Assembly (NCBI GenBank): GCA_965223305.1
Contig: CBDCWT010000088.1
Coordinates: forward strand, 62,001-126,000
Direction of reading: 5' to 3'
Length of the DNA: 64,000 bases
Origin: CBDCWT01 sp965223305
GTDB lineage: Bacteria; Planctomycetota; Planctomycetia; Pirellulales; Pirellulaceae
Part shown: one piece after another, positions 15,929 to 24,601 of the stretch
How positions within the stretch are numbered: the stretch's first letter is position 1
How the letters are laid out: each line of letters starts with the position of its first letter
Made by a program: the position numbers and the translations under genes
Notes under the pieces: generated by a model
Seen by the model: the letters and a program-made list of their open reading frames with translations, nothing else
Database searches by the model: none
What the model was told of the DNA's origin: nothing

Positions 15929-18400
15929 TCACCTGACATGGATGAATTCGTTTGCGGCCAGCAACACATGGGCCAAGGCCGTCCAGATCGATCGTAGCTG
16001 AGTCTCTTGATCAGCCACCCGGTCGAGCTCAGCGGCGAACACTCGCAGATAACTTCGACAACGAGCCACTTCGCCGGCTGAAGGCGGGCGACCGTACAAC
16101 CGCAAAAAGAGCTGCTGGATTCGCGCGTCGTCGTCGCGAGATCGATCCTGCAACAGTTCCTCGGCGACGGCCTCTGCGGCCTGCGCGACCAAGTCGCTGT
16201 TCATCATAAACAGCGCCTGCGGAGCAACCGTCGAAACAGCTCTGTCTCCGTTGGGGACGCTGGCGTCCGTATAGTCGAATAACGAAAACACATCATAGAG
16301 ATGGTTGCGCACAACCGGCAGATAGACCGACCGTCGGAGCGAGTCGTAGTTGGTCTCGTCTTTAGAGGTATGGTCAAAGAAGAACTCGCGGTTGTCGACG
16401 TGCAGCATCGACCCGCCCATCGAGTTGTCGAGCAGCCCGCCAACCGCCAACAGCGCGTCACGCATGGCTTCTGCTTCGAGCCGACGTACGCTCGTTCGCC
16501 ATTGCCAAACATTTTCGGGGTCCAGCTGCAAGCCCTGATCGCTGTGCTGGCTGCCCATCTGGTAGGTTGCAGAGAGCAGAATCAGGCGGTGCAGCGATTT
16601 GATCGACCACCCTGAGTCCGTGAAACACCGGGCCAACCAGTCCAGCAGCGGTTGGTTGGCGGGACGCTCTCCCAGGTTGCCAAAGTTGTCCGGCGAGGCC
16701 ACTAGGCCTCGGCCAAAGTGCCACCGCCAAACACGATTGACCATCACACGCGCCACGAGCGGATGCTCGGGGTCGACGAGCCACCGAGCGAGCTCCAGTC
16801 TGCCACTGCTGGCCGCATCGAAGCTTGGCTGAGCCAGCCGACTCATCACGACGGGGACACCGCGCGGCACGAGGTTGCCGAGATTGAGGTGGTTGCCACG
16901 AATATGAACGCTCAGGTCGGCAACATCCCCCTCCTGGACGCCCATCGCTGTCGGAACCAAGGGTGCCCGCTTCTCCAGTTCGGCAAGCTGCTGCCGGAGT
17001 CCCTCCAGCGAGCTGCGAACGTCTTCCGGATAGCGTGCCTCTACATCGGCCGGCAACGACGACCCTTTGGGGAGCGACTTCTTGAGTGACTGATTCGCTT
17101 GCTCGACAATCGATTGGATCGCCTGCTTCTGCTCCGCGACCTTCGCCTCGTGCGCCGTTTTGGCTGCCAGTTGCTTGCGAGTGGCAATCGAGTTCTCGTT
17201 CCAGCGGGCGATCCGCTTGAACGACTCCATGGTACGCGTGCTCTTGAAAATCCCAGCCAGCGCGTAGTAATCTTCCGTGCTGATCGGATCGAACTTGTGG
17301 TCGTGGCAACGCGCGCACCCAAGAGTCATGCCCAACACCGCCCGGCCAAGCGTGTCAATCTGCTCGTCGATGATGTCCATTTCCATCTTGAGCTGGTCGC
17401 CCTCGGCCAGCACTTTGGGACCCAGCGAGAGAAATCCTGTCGCTAGGAGTTGTTCTGACCGAAGTTTGTGCTCTGAGGAGGAAAGCAGGTCGCCCGCAAT
17501 CTGCTCGAGTAGAAACTGGTCGTAGGACTTGTCGGCGTTGATGGAGGCAATGACGTAGTCCCGATAACGCCAGGCATTTCCGTGGGCGATGTTCTCGTCG
17601 AGACCGTTCGAGTCTGCGTAACGGGCAACGTCGAGCCAGTGCCGGCCCCAGCGTTCGCCGTACCTTGGGGATGCCAACAAGCGGTCAACGACTCTTTGAA
17701 ATGCGCCTGGTTCGTCGTCCGCAAGAAACGACGTTAGTTCGGACGGGGTCGGCGGCAGGCCGAGCAGGTCGAAGGTCACGCGCCGCAGCAGCGTTCGCCT
17801 ATCCGCCGGTGGGGTCGGCACCAGGCCATGACGATCGAGCTCCTTGAGCACGAAAGAGTCAACGGGCGTCTTGATCCAAGACCGATCGCTAACCGACGGT
17901 ATCGGTGGCGCAGTAGGCGGCTGGAATGACCAAAAATGCGTTTCCTCCACCGCCTTGGCTTCCGCTGCGCGCGGTGGCTTCGTTAGCGGTGCGTCGGGAT
18001 GCGGCGCCCCCTGCTCGATCCAATCGACAATGACCGCAATCTGCTCATCGCTAAGCTTGCCGTCCGGGGGCATCTGGAGGTCTTCCTCGCCATAGCCGAT
18101 GGCGACGACAATCATACTCTGCGTCGGTTCGCCGGGGACTACCGCGTCGCCAGAGACGCCGCCGTCGCTCAAGCCCTCGTAGGTGTCGAGACGTAGATCC
18201 GATTCCTGATTCTCTGGGCCGTGGCACCGATAACAGTGCTCGGCAAACAACGGACGGACCTTGGCTGCGAAGAAGGCTGCTCCCGACCCCGAGTCGTCTT
18301 GCCCATCTGCTGGCGCGCAACACACCCCGCAGCAAAGCACACACACAGCTAGAAATCGTGGGGCAAGCACCTGGCCGGCTCCGAAAACAGGAGGGAGCAC
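15929..18400 (-). CDS. PSD1-type cytochrome c with DUF1549 and DUF1553 domains
   Basis: An 823-residue exported protein. After a signal peptide (FLAVCVLCCGVCCAPADG) comes a Planctomycete cytochrome C domain with one haem site, HCYRCHGPENQ near residue 56, and the distal DLQMPPDGKLSDEQIAVIVDWIEQG region. DUF1549 follows (FVLKELDRHGLVPTPPADRR to RYADSNGLDE, about 184-400), with a second CxxCH, CARCHDHKFDP near 360. DUF1553 closes the protein (ARVMVNRVWRWHFGRGLVAS onward, about 550-800). It is the upstream partner of the DUF1501 gene. The start is a GTG, chosen because it gives a complete signal peptide. Confidence 0.9.
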   Translation of the reverse strand: MLPPVFGAGQVLAPRFLAVCVLCCGVCCAPADGQDDSGSGAAFFAAKVRPLFAEHCYRCHGPENQESDLRLDTYEGLSDGGVSGDAVVPGEPTQSMIVVAIGYGEEDLQMPPDGKLSDEQIAVIVDWIEQGAPHPDAPLTKPPRAAEAKAVEETHFWSFQPPTAPPIPSVSDRSWIKTPVDSFVLKELDRHGLVPTPPADRRTLLRRVTFDLLGLPPTPSELTSFLADDEPGAFQRVVDRLLASPRYGERWGRHWLDVARYADSNGLDENIAHGNAWRYRDYVIASINADKSYDQFLLEQIAGDLLSSSEHKLRSEQLLATGFLSLGPKVLAEGDQLKMEMDIIDEQIDTLGRAVLGMTLGCARCHDHKFDPISTEDYYALAGIFKSTRTMESFKRIARWNENSIATRKQLAAKTAHEAKVAEQKQAIQSIVEQANQSLKKSLPKGSSLPADVEARYPEDVRSSLEGLRQQLAELEKRAPLVPTAMGVQEGDVADLSVHIRGNHLNLGNLVPRGVPVVMSRLAQPSFDAASSGRLELARWLVDPEHPLVARVMVNRVWRWHFGRGLVASPDNFGNLGERPANQPLLDWLARCFTDSGWSIKSLHRLILLSATYQMGSQHSDQGLQLDPENVWQWRTSVRRLEAEAMRDALLAVGGLLDNSMGGSMLHVDNREFFFDHTSKDETNYDSLRRSVYLPVVRNHLYDVFSLFDYTDASVPNGDRAVSTVAPQALFMMNSDLVAQAAEAVAEELLQDRSRDDDARIQQLFLRLYGRPPSAGEVARCRSYLRVFAAELDRVADQETQLRSIWTALAHVLLAANEFIHVR

Positions 18401-18461
18401 AAGTGTACATTATAAGCCAGTTCAAAACACGTGTGAAAGCGAGTCAGGGCGCATAAGGAAA

Positions 18462-18481
18462 CCCGGCCTGGAGGGGCCGGG
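18462..18481 (-). terminator. Terminator after the NlpC-like gene
   Basis: On the minus strand CCCGGCC (18481-18475) pairs with GGCCGGG (18468-18462) around a 6-base loop, followed by TTTCCTT. It lies 40 bases past the stop of the gene ending at 18521. The U-tract is short, so strength is uncertain. Confidence 0.6.
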
Positions 18482-18520
18482 CTATTCGACAGATTCGACA
18501 AAACTGTCTTTCACTCCCTG

Positions 18521-19564
18521 CTACTCACCGTCGCCCCCGACCTCCGATGCAGACGAAGTCAAGTAAAGCCCGGGGCGGATGTGCTCGGGAACCAAGTGAC
18601 CGACCGACCAGCCAGCGCCGACGTAGCGATTCACGACCTCAATCGTATGGTTGAAGTTGGCCTCCATCGTCCAGAGCTGCTGGAGCTGTGGGTCGTAGGC
18701 CAACAACATGAAACTGTGACCGGGTTGGCGGACGTAGTCGCCGTGAATCGGATCCACCGCCGCTAACTCGGGTATCTGACCTCCGCTGTGGAACGGAATC
18801 GAGCCGTTGAAGAGGCTGCCGAGGTTCGTCCAGTTGTTGTAAGCCCCCACCGTACAAATCCCGGTAGCCCACATGTAATAGGCGTAGCAGTCCATCGGGT
18901 AGTTCTCGCCACTGTTCCACCCTCGTTCCGTATAGTAGAACTCGCGGAACGTCCTCATCACGATCTGCTGACGAGCCCGGTCCAGGCGCGAGTCACCGGA
19001 CGTGGCGACATAGTAGGGGACAGGAACGCTCCCGAACGCACTCTCTGCACCATACTCGTCCGCCTGGCGGTGGAGGTTGACAAACAAGCGATAGACTTTG
19101 GCCGCTTGAAGGAGGGCTGGCTCCCCAGCGGCATTCTGGATCTCGAATTCCGCGGTGCGATACTCTCCCAAGTTCTGAGTGATCGAGACAGGCACATACT
19201 TGACGCGAGACTGCTGCGAGTTGCTCAGATCGGTAATCTTGACCTCGGCAACGATCGGCTCCGTCGAGCTCAGTAGCTCGTTGTCCCAGACGTCTACGAA
19301 GACACGCACTTTGTCGGAAAAGGCCACTTCCTGCCGACTCGCCCTTTCGTAGCTGTAGTTCACCGCCAAATCCCGGTAGCTATAGGATTCGACATCGACC
19401 TTGGGCGCAACCTGCAGGAATCCGGTTTCACCGTATGAGGTACCGTAACTGTAGTTGTTGGACTGCCGCCGTCGCCGCCGTGGCAGAGCGTCTGCAAAAT
19501 CTGTGGCGAAAATGCCGACGACTGCCAACAACACAACCGGTGAGATCCATTCTCTGCGAAACAT
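18521..19564 (-). CDS. Exported protein with a possible NlpC/transglutaminase-like Cys-His site
   Basis: A 347-residue protein with a signal peptide (REWISPVVLLAVVGIFATDF) and a basic RRRRR stretch at about residue 30. A beta-rich middle (KVRVFVDVWDNELLSSTEPI and on) precedes a C-terminal segment with an ordered Cys, His and Glu/Asn: YPMDCYAYYMWATGICTVGA (about 230-249), RQPGHSFMLLAYDPQ (about 289-303) and WTMEANFNHTIEVV (about 309-322). That order is typical of NlpC/P60 or transglutaminase-like cysteine hydrolases; this is inference. The ATG at 19564 is chosen over one 37 codons upstream because it restores the signal peptide and has AGAGGT nearby. Confidence 0.6.
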   Translation of the reverse strand: MFRREWISPVVLLAVVGIFATDFADALPRRRRRQSNNYSYGTSYGETGFLQVAPKVDVESYSYRDLAVNYSYERASRQEVAFSDKVRVFVDVWDNELLSSTEPIVAEVKITDLSNSQQSRVKYVPVSITQNLGEYRTAEFEIQNAAGEPALLQAAKVYRLFVNLHRQADEYGAESAFGSVPVPYYVATSGDSRLDRARQQIVMRTFREFYYTERGWNSGENYPMDCYAYYMWATGICTVGAYNNWTNLGSLFNGSIPFHSGGQIPELAAVDPIHGDYVRQPGHSFMLLAYDPQLQQLWTMEANFNHTIEVVNRYVGAGWSVGHLVPEHIRPGLYLTSSASEVGGDGE

Positions 19565-19987
19565 TGACTTACCTCTCTGACCTAGCTCTTGTCTAGATCC
19601 AAATGGGTTAAGCTGACCGAACGAAAAACGACCTCTCCGAGAAACAAAGTTCCGCTTCACGAGATGCGATGCCATTTGCCTCCTTGTTGGTTATCTGAGA
19701 AGAATGGGTTAGCTGTGACGGGGGCGAAAAATTTTACCATGCACTGTTGCTTCCGCTAGAAGGGCGCGCCTTTCTTTTCTGCGTCAGCTGTTTTGACAAC
19801 GCATTGCATCTGAGATTCTTGGATTACCTATAACTCTCTAATAACGCAAACAACCTACATTCACGCTCACGGTGAACCCAATGGGTTGTTTGGGTATCTT
19901 GGGTAATTTAGAGCTCCGCGAGATGAAGGGCAGTCGCGGGAAGAAAAAACGGCTTCGCCGAAGAACTCCGGCTGGCAGCGCAGCTCT
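19565..19987. other. Spacer between two minus-strand genes
   Basis: About 420 bases without a gene. It must hold the promoter of the NlpC-like gene. A TTGACA hexamer at 19793-19798 lies on the plus strand, which has no gene downstream, so it is probably chance. A short AT-rich stretch (19806-19860) contrasts with the GC-rich surroundings. Confidence 0.45.
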
Positions 19988-21478
19988 TTATCCGGTCCGT
20001 CGTTCGCGCGAGCCGGGTCCTAGGCGATCGAGTTCGGCCGAACGCTCTGCAGCGCGAGCGATGTTGCGCAACATCCCGGCAAAAATGAACTGGTGCAGAG
20101 GATAGAGTCCGTACCAATACGCCAGGCCGGAGAGCCCAGCGGGATCGAAGATCGCCGTCTGGCGAATGGTGCTTGATTTGCCCTCACCAGTCACTTCGAA
20201 CTCAAGCCAAGCTCGGCCGGGGAGCTTCATTTCCGCTTGCAGTCTGAGCAATCGATTGGGCTCGAACCTCTCAACTCGCCAAAAGTCGAGCGTGTCTCCA
20301 ACGCGGATCTTCTCCGGATCGCGGCGTCCCCGCCGCACACCGACGCCTCCTACGAGCAGGTCCAAAAAACCTCGGACCCGCCATAGCCAGTTGCCATAGT
20401 ACCAGCCTGTCTCGCCACCGATTCGTTCAATCGGCCGGAAGGCGTGGTGCGAGCGTACCTGTACCGCGGCCGCCCGCGAATCTACGATTCGGGATCCGAA
20501 GCGAACGCCACCCCACTGTTGCGAGCGGCCAGATGAAGACCAGGCGTCCGACCAGCGGGTTTCCGCAATCTCCTGATCTTCGTTGGCGAGCGCCCGTTTG
20601 ATCGCGGCGGAGAGATCACGAGGGCGGATATCGAACATCGTGTCCGCCAGCTTGCTTGACACAAGCGTCGGATTTCGCAAACTCTCCACCAATTTGCGGC
20701 CAACGCGAGCGTAGACCGGAGTCACCAATCCGAGCCACAAGCTAGAGAGGTACGGTGTCAGCACCGGGACAGGGATCATCTGGCGTCTCAAGCCGCGTTG
20801 CCGGGCATACTCCTTCATGATTTGGCCATACGAGACGCGATCGGGCCCCCCAATTTCGATGATATGTGACTCACCCGGGGGCAGGTCAAGCGCGGCGACC
20901 AAGTAGGCGAGCACATCTTCGACAGCAATCGGCTGAGCGAGCACGCTGACCCAACGTGGACAGACCATCACCGGCAAGCGCTCCACCAGTGCACGGATTA
21001 GCTCGAAGGACAAGCTGCCCGAACCGATCACGATCGATGCCCGAAACTCGATCACTTGAGCGTTGGCTGAGCGAAGGATGTCGCCGGTCTCGTGGCGACT
21101 GCGGAGGTGCTTCGAAAGTTGTTGCTGCGGACTGCCAAGACCACCGAGGTAGATGATCCTACGCACGCCAGCTCGATTGGCGGCCGTCGCGAAATGATTC
21201 GCTGCCTCGCGGTCCTCACGCTCGAAGTCACTCGCTGCTCCCATCGAATGCACGAAGTAGTAGGCAGTGTCGACGCCTGCCAGCGCAACCTCCAGCGAAT
21301 GGAGGTCCAGCACGTCGCCCTCAACCACCACGGTTGACTCGGCCACTCGACCGGCCAGACTTTCGGGCCGGCGGGTCAGACATCGAACGCGATGACCGCG
21401 CTGCTCGAGCCAGGGTAGCAAGCGGCCGCCGATGTACCCCGTAGCGCCTGTCAGCAAGATGACCGGCTGTTCCGACAT
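19988..21478 (-). CDS. NAD(P)-binding SDR protein with DUF2867 domain
   Basis: A 496-residue two-domain protein. The N-terminal part is an atypical short-chain dehydrogenase (NmrA/UDP-sugar epimerase-like): ILLTGATGYIGGRLLPWLEQ at residues 8-27 with TGATGYIG as the dinucleotide-binding loop, VVEGDVLDLHSLEVALAGVD, and YFVHSMGA. The C-terminal part (about 330-496) matches DUF2867 (GWYYGNWLWRVRGFLDLLVG, then LYPLHQFIFAGMLRNIA). Such proteins are widespread in planctomycetes and their substrate is unknown. AAGGGG precedes the ATG at a good distance. Confidence 0.85.
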   Translation of the reverse strand: MSEQPVILLTGATGYIGGRLLPWLEQRGHRVRCLTRRPESLAGRVAESTVVVEGDVLDLHSLEVALAGVDTAYYFVHSMGAASDFEREDREAANHFATAANRAGVRRIIYLGGLGSPQQQLSKHLRSRHETGDILRSANAQVIEFRASIVIGSGSLSFELIRALVERLPVMVCPRWVSVLAQPIAVEDVLAYLVAALDLPPGESHIIEIGGPDRVSYGQIMKEYARQRGLRRQMIPVPVLTPYLSSLWLGLVTPVYARVGRKLVESLRNPTLVSSKLADTMFDIRPRDLSAAIKRALANEDQEIAETRWSDAWSSSGRSQQWGGVRFGSRIVDSRAAAVQVRSHHAFRPIERIGGETGWYYGNWLWRVRGFLDLLVGGVGVRRGRRDPEKIRVGDTLDFWRVERFEPNRLLRLQAEMKLPGRAWLEFEVTGEGKSSTIRQTAIFDPAGLSGLAYWYGLYPLHQFIFAGMLRNIARAAERSAELDRLGPGSRERRTG

Positions 21479-21859
21479 GCGGTTGCCCCTTCCCTGGAAT
21501 TAGCTCCGCGATGACCGCCGAAGGCGTCTAGCCGCGGCTATCCATGCTAGCTAGTCGACTGGACAAGACATCCTCGCTTCCTGCTAGAACCGTCGCCTGT
21601 GCAATCTGCATCGACGTTTCGATTACAGCGGACATCGCAGCCAGACTCGGCGGGAAGGACCGGATCCGGCTTAGATGTGAGTGACCGTATCCTAGCCAAA
21701 TTCTTTGACATCTCAACGGTCTTGGGGTCAATTGGGCCATCGTGTCGACGCTCGAGATCAGTGGCGTGCGGCACACAAGTCAGCCGCCCGATTGAGTGTG
21801 GCCGAAGTAGCAGCCAAGCAGGGCACTGAGTCGACTCGTCGTCGTTGAGATGGCCTACC
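21479..21859. other. Divergent spacer with a tentative photolyase promoter
   Basis: It lies between the divergent SDR and photolyase genes. A perfect TTGACA (21705-21710) is followed 17 bases later by TCAATT (21728-21733), a weak -10 match, in the right direction for the photolyase. No gene is supported here. Confidence 0.4.
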
Positions 21860-23326
21860 ATGACCTCGTCGGTCTCCGAACTTCGCATCCGGGCACTGCA
21901 AGATGGGCATGTCGATGCCGACGGCGACTTTGTGCTGTACTGGATGATTGGCAACCGCCGCACGAATTGGAATTTCAGCTTGCAACGAGCTGTCTACTGG
22001 GCCCGTCACCTCAACAAGCCGCTGGTTGTTCTCGAGGCGCTACGGACTGAGTATCGGTGGGCTAGCGACAGAATTCACTACTTCGTGATTCAGGGAATGG
22101 CTGAGAATGCCCGACAGCTACGGCGTAAGACGGCCCTCTACTACCCCTACCTCGAACCGGAACCCGGCGCCGGCAAAGGACTGCTCGCCGCCTTGGCGCG
22201 AAGGGCATGCGTTGTCATCAGCGACGACTTCCCCTGTTTCTTTCTTCCGCGGATGCTGCAATCTGCGGCTGACCAAATCGCCGCACGTGTCGAGTTAGTC
22301 GACTCAAATGGCATTCTACCTATGCGGGCGGCCGACAAGGTGTTCTTACGAGCGGTTGACTTTCGCCGGTTTCTACAACGAAACCTGCGGCCCTTCCTAG
22401 ACGATCTACCGGAACCCGACCCACTGGCAGGCGGGCGATTGCCCCAGCTCCCGGAGCTACCGGCCGCAATCAAGCGGCGCTGGCCTCCGGCCGACGTCGA
22501 GAACCTCGCAACTGAACCTGCCAAACTCGCCCATTTCCCAATCGACCACACCGTCGGAGTGGTGACTCTAGGCGGAGGCGCAGGTGCTGCCCGGAGACGG
22601 CTGAGAGAGTTCGTCCGCAACAAGCTGCAGTTCTACGAGTCAAGGAACCAACCGGACCAAGATCTCACCAGCGGGCTCTCCCCATACCTTCACTTCGGTC
22701 ACATCTCGGCTCACGAGGTGTTTGCAGAAACGATGACGCACGAAGGTTGGTTGTCGAGTCAGGTTGCCCAGGTCGGCAAAGGCCGCTCGCGCGGCTGGTG
22801 GGGTGTAAGTACGCCTGTTGAGTCGTTTCTCGATGAGCTGATCACGTGGCGCGAGCTGGGCTATAACATGTGCTGGCAACGCGATGATTACGATCGATAT
22901 GAGTCACTTCCTGGCTGGGCACAGCAAACACTCGCCGATCACGAGCGTGACGAACGCCCGTACATCTATTCACTGGCAGCGTTCGAGATGGCTGCTACGC
23001 ACGACGAACTTTGGAACGCAGCACAGCGCCAGCTCGTGCGCGAGGGTCGGATTCACAACTACCTGCGAATGCTGTGGGGGAAGAAGATCTTGGAGTGGAC
23101 CGCCAGCCCACGCGACACGCTGGAGATCATGATCGAGCTGAACAACAAGTACGCGCTCGATGGCCGCAATCCCAACAGCTACAGTGGCATCTTCTGGGTA
23201 TTGGGCCGCTACGACCGAGCCTGGGGACCAGAGCGGAAGATCTTCGGGAAGATCCGCTACATGAGCAGCGAAAACACCGCTCGTAAACTCAAGATCAGGG
23301 GCTACCTGGAAAAGTACAGTCGCTGA
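21860..23326 (+). CDS. phr: Class II CPD photolyase (deoxyribodipyrimidine photo-lyase)
   Basis: A 488-residue FAD enzyme that uses blue light to split cyclobutane pyrimidine dimers. The N-terminal photolyase domain starts DFVLYWMIGNRRTNWNFSLQ (about 23-42), the wording typical of class II. The FAD-binding C-terminal domain shows SGLSPYLHFGHISAHEVF near 267-284, DELITWRELGYNMCW near 322-336, and the class II signature block YLRMLWGKKILEWT with NNKYALDGRNPNSYSGIFW (about 398-449). The ATG at 21860 is preferred over a TTG five codons upstream. The gene is divergent from the SDR gene. Confidence 0.94.
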   Translation: MTSSVSELRIRALQDGHVDADGDFVLYWMIGNRRTNWNFSLQRAVYWARHLNKPLVVLEALRTEYRWASDRIHYFVIQGMAENARQLRRKTALYYPYLEPEPGAGKGLLAALARRACVVISDDFPCFFLPRMLQSAADQIAARVELVDSNGILPMRAADKVFLRAVDFRRFLQRNLRPFLDDLPEPDPLAGGRLPQLPELPAAIKRRWPPADVENLATEPAKLAHFPIDHTVGVVTLGGGAGAARRRLREFVRNKLQFYESRNQPDQDLTSGLSPYLHFGHISAHEVFAETMTHEGWLSSQVAQVGKGRSRGWWGVSTPVESFLDELITWRELGYNMCWQRDDYDRYESLPGWAQQTLADHERDERPYIYSLAAFEMAATHDELWNAAQRQLVREGRIHNYLRMLWGKKILEWTASPRDTLEIMIELNNKYALDGRNPNSYSGIFWVLGRYDRAWGPERKIFGKIRYMSSENTARKLKIRGYLEKYSR

Positions 23327-23339
23327 TCGGGTGTGACGA

Positions 23340-24347
23340 TCAGAAGCTGGCTGTCACCCGCAGCATTAGGGCGGGGTCGAGGCCGATGTCCGGCTGCTCC
23401 CCGGCGAAGGTGAACTCACGGGCGAAGACGTAGCCGACTTCTGCTCCTAGCTTACGTCCACGAGTGAAGGGCATTCCAGGCTCGGGCGATGGCGTCGACT
23501 CCCAACCCACAACCGCGCGCCAGTCTCGGTAGGTCAGTTGATCGTCGACACCTCCCATCCGTTCAAAGGCCCACGTCCCGCCGCTAAACCCGGCTCCGAC
23601 ATAGCCCCATTGTTGGCGCGGCCCGTTGTCGACCAGCAGAAAGGCCAGCCGAGGCTTGGGCAAGATAAGATCTAACCGTCGAGCCGGACTCGGCTGCCAG
23701 ATCGCGCCCACCGCCGGTACGACTGGTAGGTCCCTACGGCCGAGTGCGAGGGCGCCCAGCATCCAGGTCCACTTCGTACTCGGACGATACATGGCAAACA
23801 CACCACCGCGAAACTGCCAAGCATCGCTGGAGTTGTTCTTGCCGTCGGTGGCGTGTGCCGCGCCGAGTGCGAATCGTAATGTCCAGAACTCGTTGATCGG
23901 GCGCAGCCAGGAGAGACCAAGCGACCAGTCGTAGAGGCGCGTCGGCAAGTCGAATGTGTCTGGCACACGCACATCGGTAAAGGAAAACCCCGCGTTCAGC
24001 AGCGGCGGTGGTGGTCCCCAGAGAGGATAGGTTGGGACTTTAAGTTGGGCCTCGTAAAGCGCCAGCCCCCAACCGCCGGTTCTTGCGTGATGTTCGGTAG
24101 CCAGGGCGAGCTGCGGTCGCATCAGCTCGGAAAGGCGCCCAGGACGCCCAGGCCTGTCGACAGCGGTGAAAGCGGTGCCGCCAGAGGCCGCCTCCAGCGG
24201 CATCTGCTCCACAGGCGGATGCACTGCTCGCAAAAACTCGGACGACTGGGACAGAGAAGTCGAAAAACGAATCGGCTCCTGTGCTAGCGACGTGCTAGCG
24301 CCGCAAACGACAAACAGCCAACAACTAATGAACGTGCGCGCGACCAT
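23340..24347 (-). CDS. DUF6268-like outer-membrane beta-barrel protein
   Basis: About 335 residues, beginning with a signal peptide (MVARTFISCWLFVVCGASTS, cleavage near LAQ-EP). The body has alternating hydrophobic strands ending in a C-terminal aromatic (LMLRVTASF), as expected for an outer-membrane barrel. Strand text includes YDWSLGLSWLRPINEFWTLR, WTWMLGALALGRRDLPVVPA and DQLTYRDWRAVVGWESTPSP. The pattern fits the planctomycete DUF6268 barrel family; the cargo, if any, is unknown. I chose the second ATG because it directly precedes the signal peptide. It is convergent with the photolyase gene, with a 13-base gap. Confidence 0.7.
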   Translation of the reverse strand: MVARTFISCWLFVVCGASTSLAQEPIRFSTSLSQSSEFLRAVHPPVEQMPLEAASGGTAFTAVDRPGRPGRLSELMRPQLALATEHHARTGGWGLALYEAQLKVPTYPLWGPPPPLLNAGFSFTDVRVPDTFDLPTRLYDWSLGLSWLRPINEFWTLRFALGAAHATDGKNNSSDAWQFRGGVFAMYRPSTKWTWMLGALALGRRDLPVVPAVGAIWQPSPARRLDLILPKPRLAFLLVDNGPRQQWGYVGAGFSGGTWAFERMGGVDDQLTYRDWRAVVGWESTPSPEPGMPFTRGRKLGAEVGYVFAREFTFAGEQPDIGLDPALMLRVTASF

Positions 24348-24601
24348 AGACTCAGAGGATAGTACAGCAGGATCAGAACCGCCCAAGGCATGTTAGCGAC
24401 ATGGCAAGGCCTTTGGCGGAAAAGACAGCTCGTCGAGTGATCTATGAGAGCTCGTCAGCGGTTGCGCAGTCAGAGCGTAGCATCCACTTGTCCAGCTCCA
24501 AACCGCAAAAATGGAGTAAAACGGTCGCTCCGGAGTGGGTGCGTTCTTGTTATGATTCTTTCAGGGCGACTCCCACGTTCCAACCAACAAGGATCTACTG
24601 A

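Noticed and set aside
16458..17318. 286-codon frame overlapping the DUF1549/DUF1553 gene
   Set aside because: Same strand, different frame, inside an intact 823-codon gene.
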